A stretch of DNA of 64,000 bases from contig CM042152.1 in assembly GCA_023376005.1 (NCBI GenBank), positions 84,319,561 to 84,383,560 of the forward strand. Reading direction: 5' to 3'. The notes under the pieces are model-generated. The model did no database searches, had not been told where the DNA came from, and was given only the letters and a program-made list of their open reading frames with translations. The stretch is from Doryteuthis pealeii. Taxonomy: Eukaryota > Mollusca > Cephalopoda > Myopsida > Loliginidae. Below are positions 31,158 to 42,224 of this stretch, in pieces (position 1 is the first letter of the stretch; each line of letters begins with the position of its first letter). A program made the translations under genes and the position numbers.

Positions 31158-31638
31158 CTTGGGTAGGTCGATTTTGTCATTTTTTTAAATATCAAATTAC
31201 AGGAAACACTGAAAGTTGTGTATTGGTCTATTAATGACTGATGCCAAAAATTAGATCTTGAACTTGTACTAATTTTTGAGGAAATGGCATCAAAGATCGT
31301 AGGCAAAAAGGCACTGACAAATCGAGCTTTTGCAAAATTTGGCCAAAAGATTGATCAGAAAATCTAAAAATTTCACAAATTATACAAAGGAATGTTGTCA
31401 TTTTATTTAATCAAAATTAAATTAAATGACTAAATTCAAATTAAAAATATGCCCTCCATTATTGCAAAACCGAGGATTTTCAGTGAATGTTTGTCTACGA
31501 TCTTTGATGCCATTTCCTCAAAAATTGGTACAAGTTAAAGATCTCATTTTTGGTGTCAGTACTTAATCAGCCAATATACAACTTTTGGTGTTTTATGTAA
31601 TTTGATATTTTTAAAAAGTGAAAAATTGACCTACCCTA
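31158..31638. mobile_element. Inverted-repeat element family I
   Basis: Ends GGGTAGGTCGATTTT and AAAATTGACCTACCC. The interior shares GATCTTTGATGCCATTTCCTC and CTTGTACTAATTTTTGAGG with copies at 43955 and 60991. Bordered by (TA)n. Confidence 0.75.
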
Positions 31639-31735
31639 ATATATATATATATACATATGTGTGGTGTGTGTGTGCATGTATGTATGCATATCTTTGTCTT
31701 GTGACTGCGTACCGAAAGTAATAAAAAAAAATACT

Positions 31736-31920
31736 GGTTATTTCCTATAAGTCTAACATAAACAAAGGGGAACCACTCTTGACTGATAAATTATTTATTG
31801 ATCTACTAGGAAAAAAGAAGACGGGGTTAGGTTTAGGGTTAGTTTAATGGGAAAATAAATAAATAATTTATCAATCAAGAGTGGTTCCCCTTTGTTTATG
31901 TTAGACTTATAGGAAATAAC
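31736..31920. mobile_element. Small foldback MITE (family G), 8-bp TSD
   Basis: GGTTATTTCCTATAAGTCTA and its complement end the element. AAAATACT is duplicated at 31728-31735 and 31921-31928. The loop shares GGTTTAGGGTTAGTTTAATG with 6125-6330. Confidence 0.9.
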
Positions 31921-31928
31921 CAAAATAC

Positions 31929-33005
31929 TAATGTTTGTATAAAGCGTGAATAAAGTAATCATATTTTGCAATTAAATTTGTCTTTCTTGTTATTTGAATT
32001 TTTTTTAAAAAAAAAAAAAAAATAATAATAATAATAATAACACCTATTCATGAGAGTTGCTCCGAAAGTAACGCCACCTACTTATTTCCATGGGAACTAC
32101 AACAGATACAGGGAATGTCATGACACAGTTGGTCAAAGCAAATTTTCAGCTACAATACGCTATCTCCCCACCCCCCCAACAGTCACTACCATTAGGTATG
32201 CCTCTTTGCTAATGAGGAACAAGAACATGCCACACTTGTAAGAAGAAAAAAAAATCCACTGCAGTAGAGGCAACACACTTTAACACAGCACCATGACAAC
32301 ATCATTGTCATAAAAATATTGAGCACGTAGTCCCTCTTTCATCGGCCCAATTCTGGTGGAGGAGCTGATTATTAATCACTTAACTCTGCCCACATTTACT
32401 GGTTGGTCTACATAAACATTTAGCAAGCTATGAATGCAATTCGGTTTGGTTTTGTTTTATCTATTTAACAGCATATCAACTACTTATGGGTTATTTAATG
32501 CCAAAATATGATTTATTTTTCAGCTTTAATGCTGATTTTTTAAAAAAACAATGCAGAATATGAAACGAGAGTGGCATTGGCAGTGTTGGTTGCACAAGAA
32601 ATAAAAACAAAAAATCTCAAAAACAAGCAAACAAGTTTTGTGTGTTTGGACGATGGTTTCATATTTGGAATATGATGTCTGAATGTCCCAAGTTCGAGGT
32701 CTGAAGTTCAGGCTTCGCCCAAAGTCAAGAAGTGAGGTTTGGTTTGGCCTGGTTTGGTTTATTTGTTTAACTGCATATCAACTCCCTTATGGGTTATTTA
32801 ATGCTGAAATTTAATTCCTTTGGTTTGGTTTTTTTGTTTAGTGGCATATCAACTTTTTGTGGGTTATTTAATGCTAAAGCCATCCTTGGCAAAGAACAAT
32901 CATCATCATCATCAAGTCATGCCCACAGCACGGATCTCCATGATTCTTTCTCACCACTGGTCCCTATTGGCCATCACTCCTGGAAGGTCATCAAGTATCC
33001 TTGTA
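31929..33005. other. Intergenic DNA with weak repeat pieces
   Basis: (AAT)n near 32023-32040. Sequence at 32050-32240 (GAGAGTTGCTCCGAAAGTAA CGCCACC) is reminiscent of mariner ends but unproven. Short family C pieces with AGCATATCAAC and GGGTTATTTAATGC occur near 32460, 32765 and 32840. Confidence 0.45.
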
Positions 33006-33009
33006 GAGC

Positions 33010-33425
33010 TGATTGATATATGTTTTGGCTGGTTAACCTACACTACTATGTCCATGTTTAGGTGCATACAAGAGAATGTCACTCTAGCAGTGCCCAGGTT
33101 TGAGGCATAACACAGATTCTCAAAGATATGTCGTTCAAAGTTAACTGACCTGAAAAAATGTAAATTTTTTAAAAATAAAATAACTAGTGCATTATATCTT
33201 TTATTCATTAATATATCAACACTGAAAATTTCATTAAATTTGGTTAATTCCCTGATTTTTGGGTTTTTTTTCTTTCCACGGGGTGACATACAATGGTGGA
33301 ACTTAGGTCGGTTAAGTTCGATTTAACCGGTTTTTGCAGGTCAGCCTACACTGGCGTGTCCATGTGTAGGTGTCCACAGAAAGTCACTTATGAGTTCATC
33401 CTTACTTCTTCAGCAGTGTCCAGCA
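33010..33425 (-). pseudogene. LINE C-terminal scraps
   Basis: Minus-strand matches to the segment encoding LLWTPTHGHTNVG (46130 region) occur at 33015-33105 and 33335-33420, split by a stretch related to the element at 2679-3739. Confidence 0.55.
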
Positions 33426-33679
33426 TTGTCAACCAATTTAGGAGAAGGAAAACTGAATTAAAACTAGTTGTATCACATCCTTATTTACCATGACATAGAA
33501 GCTTCGGCTCCTGTGTCTGTAAGATATAAATTAATTGCATCATCCAAGGGCCCCTCACAAAGACAACACCTGCCCCCTTGTCTAAAAGGAGCAGGGCTGG
33601 GTTTATTATTTTATCTAATACAAATTGAAACTCTGTAACCAAAAATAAAATTGCATATATATATATATATATATATATA

Positions 33680-34307
33680 CTAGCAAATATATGCACCCTC
33701 CGGGTGCAAGTATTTAGGTTTTAATGTAATAAAATATTCTATTAAATTAGAAAGGCTTATTAAACTAAATAAGAATGCAGATAAAAAGATTTAAAACAGA
33801 GGGAGTATAATCGAAAAACAGAACAACTGAAACTTACTCTTCCATCACTCTCGTCTTTCATTGTTATTTTTTCTAATTTAAGTATTTAATTAAAATAGGA
33901 AGTAAAGAATAAAATGACAGTTATTTTTTCTTGTTAATTGATTTCATTTAAGATTTATTGAAGAGATTTGTGCTTATATTCATTAAAATAAAACCAAACA
34001 GTTAGAAACCAATAACACTGAGCACATATTTATTAAATTCGATTTTTTAATATCAATATGCAAATCAGCCTTCCCGTTCACACTGTAAACTGCTATTCTG
34101 TTGTATATATAAATATAATTGCATGTTATTTCTATGTAGATATAGTTAACAGTATGAATAATGTAAAAGAATTTTATTAATAATTGAGGTTAAAATAAAA
34201 ATAAAATCATGGAGAATGTGATGTCAATAACTAAGGGAATTGTGACTTGAGTAGTAATATAGTTTCGGTTACAGACAGAAAAACACACAATCTCCATTAT
34301 AATAAGA
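33680..34307 (-). mobile_element. Helitron family A, 628-bp copy
   Basis: CTAG at the (TA)n border, terminal stem GCACCCTCCGGGTGC, and the opposite end ATTATAATAAGA followed by T. Collinear with 30270-30900. Confidence 0.92.
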
Positions 34308-34454
34308 TATATATATACACAAGGTGTCTACTTATTTTTGGACTGATATTTATTCATATTTTTGGTTACAGATATTATTAGATAGTATTTATTACCAAAC
34401 TCAACAAATTAAAACTCTCTAACCAAAAATAAAATTGCATAAATATATATAAGA

Positions 34455-34706
34455 GGTAGGGCCAGTTTAGCTCAGTCGGTAGAGTATCCAGATAGAGACC
34501 ACAAGGTTCCTGGTTCGATACCGGCCCTCGCCAACACAGTGTATGAGTAGCACAGGGATCTGTGCAGTAAAGTAAGGAGCTGATGATAGGTATGGCACTC
34601 CATCTCAGACACTAAAACAATCTCCTTGGTCTAGTAAAAAGGTGATAGACTCCCTTGTTGTCTGGCTGATACTGACTTTATGCTACCCAGATGACTTGAC
34701 TTTACA
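34455..34706 (+). mobile_element. SINE family A
   Basis: GGGCCAGTTTAGCTCAGTCG head, GGTTCGATACCGG B-box region, body to GACTTGACTTTAC. Forms an inverted pair with the next copy. Confidence 0.88.
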
Positions 34707-34744
34707 TATTCATATTTTTGGTTGCAGAGGTTTAATGTTGTAAG

Positions 34745-34974
34745 TAAAGTCGTCGGGGCGGCCTAAAGTCGGTATCAGCCAGACAGCGAGGGAGTCTATC
34801 CCCTTTTCAATAGCGCTAGACCAAGGAGATTGTTTTGGCATCTGAGATGGAGTGCCACACCTACCGCACAGATCCCTGTGCTACTCATACACTGAGTTGG
34901 CGAGGACCAGTATCGAACTAAGAACCTTGTGGTTTCTAGCTGAACGCTCTACCAACTGAGCTAACCCGGCCCCT
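34745..34974 (-). mobile_element. SINE family A, inverted
   Basis: Starts with AAAGTCGTCGGGGCGGCCTA and ends with the complement of the head, GAGCTAACCCGGCCCC. A short deletion removes the CAGCTCCTTACTTTA phrase. Confidence 0.88.
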
Positions 34975-35154
34975 AATCTGAATTTAATGGCATGTCAACC
35001 TGTCTGGGGTTTTTTTATGTCAAGAGTTTAATGTTCATATTTACATTTTTTGCATGGTTGTTTCTGAATTTTTTTTTTTTTTTTTTTCGTGGGGATGCAC
35101 ACAGTCCAATTGAATATGAATAATCTTTTAGCAAATCTATTTGACTATAAGCAA

Positions 35155-35390
35155 GTAAAGTCGTCTGGGCGGCCTAAAGTCGGTATCAGCCATACAGCAA
35201 GGGAGTCTATCCCTTTTTCAATAGCGCTAGACCAAGGAGATTGTTTTAGCATCTGAGATGGAGCGCCACACCTACCATCAGCTCCTTACTTTACCGCACA
35301 GATCCCTGTGCTACTCATACGCTGAGTTGATGAGGACCAGTATCGAACTAGGAACCTTGTGGTTTCTTGCCGAACGCTCTACCGACTGAT
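35155..35390 (-). mobile_element. SINE family A, head-truncated
   Basis: AAAGTCGTCTGGGCGGCCTA through GAACGCTCTACCGACTGA, where family C-like sequence (GATGGAACC...) takes over. Confidence 0.85.
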
Positions 35391-35600
35391 GGAACCAAAA
35401 CAAGCACTACCACTCCAGTTTAAAGTGAACCTGGGAGTAATGGCAATGAAGAGGTACACCATGCCCCCCAGATCACCAGAAATAGAGCCTCGCCATCAGA
35501 TGTAGCTTAGTGTCATACACAGAATACTCCTTTGGGGGGGGGGCAGGTACCCATCCATAGAATCAGCATATTCTAAGCCCCACCAACAGGGCAATTAATG
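35391..35600 (+). repeat. Repeat family C, internal part
   Basis: GCACTACCACTCCAGTTTAAAG, GAACCTGGGAGTAATGGCAAT and ATCAGATGTAGCTTAGTGTC match the family body. Confidence 0.75.
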
Positions 35601-35644
35601 TTGTAACCTTTGGTAATAAATGAAACCTAATAATATTCATTTTT

Positions 35645-35885
35645 ATTTCGGTAGAGCACTCGACTTGGAATCGCAAGGTTTTAAGTTCGATACTGGTACC
35701 CGCCAACTCAGTGTATGAGTAACACAGATTGAGTAATCTGATCGGTGTGGTAAAGTGGAAAGCTGATGGTAGGTGTGGCACTCCACCTCAGCAAAAAACA
35801 ATCTCCCTCGTCTAGCGCTAGCGAAAAGGGGATTGACTCCCTTGCTGTCCGACTGATACTGACAATAGGTCACTCCGACAACTTA
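35645..35885 (+). mobile_element. SINE family A, head-degenerate
   Basis: GGTAGAGCACTCGACTTGGA, AGTTCGATACTGG and CTCCACCTCAGC, ending at CACTCCGACAACTTATT. Confidence 0.8.
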
Positions 35886-37222
35886 TTGTTGGTTAAGATG
35901 AAAATTAACATTTTATTAAAAAAAAATTAATTCTTTTCGAGTGATAATATATGTGCAAAAACCAAATTGAAAAATATACACAAATAAATATTCCCTATAA
36001 TTTTTCAAAATATAAAAAAGATAAAAAATTTTTAAAAATTAAAAACTTTATTTAAGTTTATAACTTTTTGTAAACTATCAAAATTCATCATACTAGCAGG
36101 AACCGAGGAAATATCACAGGATATCAATTTGACTATTACAACATTTGATATATTTACTAAAGAGGTATTGCAAACTATTTCAATATGTAAAAAATATAAT
36201 CTTTGGCAAAATTTTCTTTTTCTCTTCTTTTTTCCTCTCATTTTTTCTCTTTTTCTTTTGCTTTTTTCGATTTCATTGAAGCAGACAATAAGAGCTATCA
36301 CTTCCTATTACTCACCTTTCTTTCTTTCTATATTTGCTTTCTTTTTCCTCGCAAGGGTCCATTATTTATCTTGAGTGATAACATTTGAACATATGCATTC
36401 ATATCTTATGAATCAAAATGGAATAGTCCATTATTTAGCTGAGGTAATGACAGGGCATAATACATGAACACATGCATTTGTATCTTATGAATAAAAACGG
36501 AATGGTCCATTATTTATCCGAGGTGATGACATGAACACAAACAACAATCTATGAGGAAGTTTTTTTGTTTTTTTTTGGGGGGGGGTAGATATTTTCATAT
36601 AGCGAAAAAGTAGCGACAACCATAAAAATGATATAACACAACACAAAATTATAAATTATTCTTTTATTTTTAAAAATGATTTATTCATTTTTTGTTTGTT
36701 TTTTTTGTTTCAACAAATTTTTTTATAATCACTTATGAATCATGGATAGATAAAGCAATTTTGAACAGGACTCAGTTTTTTTTTGTTGTTTTTTTTTTTG
36801 GGGGGGGGGGTTGTAAGCTAATGGATATAGAATGGGAGAGAAACAGTGAAATGCCTGTTTAGGGGAGTAAGAAAAAAAAATAACAAGAGGGAATGAGGGT
36901 GGAGAAAGAAAGTAGAGAGGAGAGAAAATAAAATAACAACAGGAAATGAGGGGGAGTGGGAGGAGGAAGAGGAAAAACAAAGGATTATGGGAAATAAGTT
37001 GTTGAATTTATATGAACCATGATAAGAACTGACATCACTCTGGAGTTTTGCTTGGTGTCTTAATAAAAAAAATTTTTAAAAAAAACAAAAGAATTAAGCT
37101 CTTTGAAACAAAATGTTTCTTTGATTGTAACATTCAGAAAATCTGTTCATTTTAAATACTGATGAGTCTTGGCACAGCCAACCAGAATGGCACCATTCAT
37201 TTAAAAAAAAAAAAAAGTCAAT
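35886..37222. other. AT-rich region downstream of MIOS, no gene
   Basis: Three degenerate direct repeats of about 65 bp lie at 36357-36540 (GGTCCATTATTTATC... GAACA...ATGCATT). Poly(T)/(G) runs occur near 36570 and 36790. MIOS transcript cleavage should fall here; I cannot pick one signal with confidence (TTTATT at about 36680 would be AATAAA on the minus strand). Confidence 0.5.
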
Positions 37223-37295
37223 CTAAGTCTTTGAGGCACAGTTTGACGCCATACATTTGCAGGAACAACCAGCAACGGGACAATCACTGTGATCT
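37223..37295 (-). CDS. MIOS: MIOS last coding exon
   Basis: The acceptor reads CTTTTTCAG on the minus strand. The first base completes the Lys codon of WFKDH, then come DHSDCPVAGCSCKCMASNCA and SKT before TAG (37223-37225). Cysteines in CPVAGCSCKC complete the C-terminal zinc-binding cluster. The tail after the cluster is short compared with the vertebrate protein. Confidence 0.93.
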
Positions 37296-38545
37296 CTGAA
37301 AAAGATAAAAAATTTAAAAAATGTTGGTTTTAAAAAAAAAAAAAAAGACTTTTAAATTTAGTCCCCCCACCCCTTTTAATTCAGTCAGTACAGCATCTGC
37401 CTAGGAACCACAAGTTTCAAGATTTGATACCAGCACTCACTAGTTCGCTGCATTAGTAGCATGGCATGGATCCATATGTTAAAGTAGGGAGCTGTTATTA
37501 GGTGTGGTGCTCCACCTCAGAAGCGCAAACAATCTTATGTGCTACTTTATATAAGTGGTATGATAAAAAAAAAAAATATTGAGAGTAAAGCTTTGATTTT
37601 TGTTTTCTAAAAATTTAAATCAAAACCTGAGCAACTTTTATATTAGAATTGGAGGTATGTGGTGACATGGTTAGAGTCGTATGAATGTTATATACCTCTT
37701 TTATTCTTCTGGCCGGATCTGGTATATCTTCTACAGGTCTGGTCTTTCTTGGGGGTTCCGTGTCTGGTTCTGCTGGGGACCATTTCTTATCAGAAGCCTT
37801 GTGTCATTGTTAGCTTTTAGTAATAACAACAAGACTTCGATTTACTTTGGATGTTATTTTATTCCGGAACCCAGGCCAGACAACTGCGCGCTGAGAGTCA
37901 CATCTTGCTAGCTTCTAACTCTGCAACTGACTAACTGCAACTGACTACTGCAACTCTGAGTTGCTTACTCCTTAAACCGGAAGGGGCTTTCTATCACTTC
38001 CGATTCTCACGATCATCCCAGAACGCAAGGTGAGTGAGGTCAAGCATTGTCACTCACTCTCAAGGCCATCAGCTGTACTGATCGCCATAAGGATTTCTAT
38101 ACTACCTTAAAAAGTAATAGGGATCCAATTAATATGTAACATGAAATAGACCCTTTGACTCGAGTTGTCTTTTGTCTTTCATTCCTTTCCAATTCATTTT
38201 TATAGTAAAAATCATTTTTCAATGCATTGTTTATAGTAAAAAAAATCATTTTTCAATGCATTGTTTATAGTAAAAAAAATCATTTTTCAATGCATTGTTT
38301 ATAGTAAAAAAAAATCATTTTTCAATGCTAAAAAAAATCATTTTTCAATGCATTGTTTATAGTAAAAAAAAATCATTTCCAATGCATTTTTATAGTAAAA
38401 ATCATTGTCCAATGCATTTTTATAGTAAAAATCATTGTCCAATGCATTTTTATAGTAAAAATCATTGTCCAATGCATTTTTATAGTAAAAATCATTGTCC
38501 AATGCAGTTTTTTTTATGTTTAGAAAAAAAAAATGGTTTACTTAC
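37296..38545. other. MIOS intron: SINE A relic and 30-34-bp minisatellite
   Basis: A degenerate SINE A lies at 37377-37530 (CAGTCAGTACAGCATCTGCC...GTGGTGCTCCACCTCAGAAG). At 38209-38510 about nine units of (CA)ATGCATTGTTTATAGTAAAAA-type sequence run into a 30-bp variant with ATCATTGTCCAATGCATTTT. Sequence at 37640-38110 is more complex and unidentified. Confidence 0.75.
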
Positions 38546-38636
38546 TTAAACCAATCCATGACATGGCCTGCATGTCCTCCATGACGGCATGATTGACACC
38601 AAGTGAACCAATTTTCAAATGGAGACGTTTTAGTGT
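38546..38636 (-). CDS. MIOS: MIOS exon (zinc-binding region)
   Basis: 91 nt with acceptor AATTTCAG and donor TTTAA|GTAAGT. It encodes [29 protein letters not shown] with split codons at both ends (Asp before, Lys after). The WCQSC and HGGHAGH residues are the CxxC and HxxH zinc ligands. Confidence 0.95.
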
Positions 38637-38931
38637 CTGAAATTAGAATGTATCAAAGATATTCATAAATGTTTAATACTATTCTCTACAGTAATATCTT
38701 GACTTACAAATTTGAGGTACGAGCGAGCTTCAGATATGCTTATGTTAATAAGTTCACTAAAAACATTTAAGTTTACAAATCTATTATACCAAAGAAAAAT
38801 ATTATCTATAAAAAACTAAACATTAAAACAATTTACGGTACATAATGTGAATATAATGGCGAACCTGAAAAAGCTGACAAATGGCTACAAATGACCAACC
38901 TTTGTTGTTGCCATTAGGAAAATACATGCTC
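38637..38931. other. MIOS intron, unidentified
   Basis: No repeat or signal recognised. Confidence 0.4.
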
Positions 38932-39381
38932 ACCGGATGCCTCCTATGCAAATGAGCATCTCTGGCATCAATCAGACGTACCCAAACGTGTCTATACAAA
39001 ATGCCTCCTATGCAAATGAGCATCTCTGGCATCAATCAGACGTACCCAAACGTGTCTACAAAATGCCTCCTATGCAAATGAGCATCTCTGGCATCAATCA
39101 GACGTACCCAAACGTGTCTATACAAAAATGCCTCCTATGCAAATGAGCATCTCTGGCATCAATCAGACGTACCCAAACGTGTCTATACAAAATGCCTCCT
39201 ATGCAAATGAGCATCTCTGGCATCAATCAGACGTACCCAAACGTGTCTATACAAAATGCCTCTATGCAAATGAGCATCTCTGGCATCAATCAGACGTACC
39301 CAAACGTGTCTATACAAAATGCCTCCTATGCAAATGAGCATCTCTGGCATCAATCAGACGTACCCAAACGTGTCTATATAA
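38932..39381. repeat. 64-bp tandem repeat, seven units
   Basis: The unit contains CCTCCTATGCAAATGAGCAT and TCTGGCATCAATCAGACGTA CCCAAACGTGTCTATACAAA. Units are almost identical, with one short deletion (TCC lost in the sixth). Each unit carries ATGCAAAT, the octamer recognised by POU factors, but no regulatory role is shown. Confidence 0.95.
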
Positions 39382-39514
39382 AACAGACACTTCTGGTTCT
39401 AGATAGTTGGCACAAGTTAACAGTTTAGTACGTTAGCAATCAAAGGTTTTGGTCCGACTGTTACCAAAGATTCCAATCCAATTGTTATCAAAGGTTCCTG
39501 TCTGTGTGATCGTT

Positions 39515-39871
39515 GGTTGGATATTTGGTTGGCTGGATTTTACAGTATGTAAAGTATTGGGTTATTTCATGCCAAAGACATTCAGTTTTATTCATTCTTG
39601 TTGGGTAATTACCATAAATCCTCGAGTATAATCCGCACTTTTTTCCCCAAAATTTAAAGGTCAAAATCCCTAGTGCGTACTATATATGAGGTTAAAATGA
39701 AAAATATTTTCTAAACAATGTCCGAGCTTCTATTTGCAATGTTTATTCAGACCCATTTTTTTTTTTTTTTTTTTTTAGAAGTACAGCCCCTAAAAATCCC
39801 CCGCGTATTATACTCAAGGGCGGACTATGCTCGAGGATTTACGGTAATTTTTTTTTTTAATTTTTATTTTT

Positions 39872-39907
<36 letters not shown>

Positions 39908-40100
39908 ACATTTTTCTTAAAAACATTTTTGATTTTTAAACACATTTTTCTTAAAACCCATTTTTTGATTTTTTTTTTTTTTTTTTAAACACATTTTTCT
40001 TAAAAACCCATTTTTTGATTTATTTAACCCATAGATGGAACCCTAATAATTTTTTTTTTTTTTTTTTTTTAGGAACCCACTGCCTACGTGAATTCTGCTG
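39515..40100 (+). repeat. Repeat family C fragments and T-rich tracts
   Basis: The family start (GGATTTTACAGTATG... TTCATTCTTGTTGGGTA) is broken by a 240-bp inverted piece with CCTCGAGTATAATCCGCAC and its mirror TGCTCGAGGATTTACGG (39609-39845), then T-rich runs and TTAACCCATAGATGGAACCC. Confidence 0.7.
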
Positions 40101-41371
40101 CCATGCGTGACCCACTAGCTAACCCTCCTACAACTAGACCACTTAAGGCTTTTATGGCGCTGTAACTACATTACAGTCTGTGTTAATGCTCTGTCCTCAG
40201 ACTTGTTGGCAGAATGTGTATTCAATGTTTCTGTCCAGATAACTTTTGAGTCTATTTTCTTTCACCGGGATTTTTTTAACATTTATTTCTTCCTGTTGTA
40301 TAGTCAGCCTTGTTTGCTGTTGTCTTTTTACCATCATTTTATTCAATTGTGTCTTCATATTTTTTCTTTCTTGATTCTTTCGTTTGTTGTTGCAGTCTTT
40401 TTATTTGTCTTTCTAGTCTCGTTTCCCATCCAGTTTTTGTGTTTCTGTTTGGTTTACGTGTTGGAATACCAATTTTATCGCTGACCCAAGGTCAGAATGA
40501 AACTGGGAATAATGGCAAGGAAAAGGTACTATACATTCCCTAGAACTCCAGAATTGGAACCTCACCACGAGATGCAGTTTAACAACATACCCAGGACACT
40601 AAGACCCTCAGCCACCACCTTCTAGCACATATGATAAAAAGAGTAACGTGGTTGCCATAAGAGCAATGGGGTCAGGACAATCATATAAGTGCTAGGGCTT
40701 GACATGACCAACTGATTGATGAGAGAGAATCACTCCGAACACCTGTATAGTCTAAGGGCCAAAGTGGACTGCTGAACCACCAAGATTCCATCCTTAAGCA
40801 TCACAGGTCACTACCCACAGCTAACAAGTCCCCTCATTGGGGTGAGGGGTCTTAACCCTCTGCAACAATGAATTCTAGAGTCTTAGGCAACAGGGCTGCA
40901 AAAGTTAGGGGGCACACAGTCCCCCTTTTTATCTGCCGCCATATAATTCCTTACATCTATTTTATTATGTTTTTATATAATACAATGCTGGAATGACATT
41001 TCAATTTATTTCAACAGGGAAAATTGAGGATTAAACTTTTATAAACTCTTTTGTATGCTTGGGAAGGAACTTAGTTCCCTCCTTGAGATTTGTTGAATGT
41101 CATATAGTATTAATTGACTTCTCTTTATTTCCCTACCGGATATTCTGTGTTGGGTTACTCTCTTTTAGGTAACCTAATGCATTATGAAAACAGGAGTTAA
41201 TACCTTCCCAATTCTCCTACCCTTATCAGAATCCTACTTATTCATTTTCTTTAATTCAATGAAACCCTGGAAGAATTTTGGTCAATTTTTTAATTAGTCT
41301 AACCACTACATAAATACCACTATATGCTTGTAAAATCTTACTCTCATAGTATAAAAATACAATGTACTTAC
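40101..41371 (+). repeat. MIOS intron: T-rich stretch and repeat family C
   Basis: 40490-40905 matches the family C body (GAAACTGGGAATAATGGCAA, GACACTAAGACCCTCAGCCA). The rest is unidentified. Open frames at 40203-40543 are composition-driven. Confidence 0.65.
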
Positions 41372-41474
41372 CAGGAGTCCCATCAATAGAAAATGCCCCA
41401 GAAGCTGTACCCAAATTTTTCAGGCATAGAGCACATCTAGGCAGTGGATTACGACAGTGGGGACAGCATGACAC
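41372..41474 (-). CDS. MIOS: MIOS exon (zinc-binding region)
   Basis: The acceptor is GTGATTTTAG and the donor CCTG|GTAAGT. Length 103 nt, encoding VSCCPHCRNPLPRCALCLKN then LGTASGAFSIDGTP plus one base. The CCPHC and CALC pairs are zinc ligands. The first codon GTG is an internal valine, not a start. The next exon contributes AC to form Asp. Confidence 0.96.
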
Positions 41475-41587
41475 CTAAAATCACATCAATAAAAAGAATC
41501 AAATTTACTGAATAAATAGCTTTATTCTAAAATTTTATTTCTATAACATTACATATCACAATTATTCTGAGAAATACTGTTTGTTAA

Positions 41588-41743
41588 TCTTATTATAATG
41601 GAGATTACGTGTCTGACTGTAACCAAAACTATGTCACCATCAACATCACAAATCGTTTAGTTATTTGTCATATTCTCAATGATTAGTACATAATCACTAT
41701 TTGATTTTAATTAGTATCTTATTTATTAACAATGTCTCTATTA
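41588..41743 (+). mobile_element. Helitron family A-like 5' end, opposite orientation
   Basis: TCTTATTATAATGGAGATTA CGTGTCTGACTGTAACC preceded by A at 41587. The 3' end is not identified; SINE A interrupts at 41744. Confidence 0.65.
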
Positions 41744-41980
41744 AGGTCGTCGGGGTGGCCTAATGTCGGTATCAGCCAATCAGCGAGGGAGTCTATCACC
41801 TTTTCACTAGCGCTAGACCAAGGAGATTATCTTAGTGTCTGAAGTGGAGCGTAACACCTACCATCAGCTCCTTACTTTACCGCACAGATCACTGTGCTAC
41901 TCATACGCTGAGTTGACGAGGGCCGGTATCAAACTAGGAACCTTGTGGTTTCTAGCCGAACGCTCTACCGACTGAGCGGA
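41744..41980 (-). mobile_element. SINE family A, head-truncated
   Basis: AAGGTCGTCGGGGTGGCCTA through CTCTACCGACTGAGC. The last head bases are replaced by unrelated sequence. Confidence 0.85.
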
Positions 41981-42224
41981 TTTTAAGTAATACAATGTTT
42001 TAATTAATTTCATTGTTAATATAGTTTATTAATTTAAATGATATATAGTTTATTTATTACAATGGAGAATATTAAAATATTGAATTATAAGGAACAGTTT
42101 TTATTTATTTTATTAATATTAATTCTTCTTTATTCTATGTATTGATGATTTTGGTAATTGTGATGTAAGCAGTGACATAGTTTTGGTTGTGACAAATAGA
42201 GGCCAAATCTTCATTATTAATAGA
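41981..42224 (-). mobile_element. Helitron family B, 5' end fragment
   Basis: GTGATGTAAGCAGTGACATA...TCTTCATTATTAATAGA is the complement of the family B 5' end. Its last base directly abuts the CTAG of the next Helitron. Confidence 0.7.

Noticed and set aside
32050..32241. Small gene or mariner element
   Set aside because: The frame has no recognisable domain, and only one terminal-repeat-like phrase is visible; no second end or target TA could be fixed.
36032..36388. Frames on both strands near the MIOS 3' end
   Set aside because: T-rich/A-rich composition gives overlapping open frames on both strands; no domain seen.
38937..39428. Repeat protein from the 64-bp array
   Set aside because: The frame shifts between units, because 64 is not a multiple of three; it is DNA repeat only.
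41472..41474. GTG as a start codon of a small zinc-finger protein
   Set aside because: It is the first codon after an acceptor in a MIOS internal exon.
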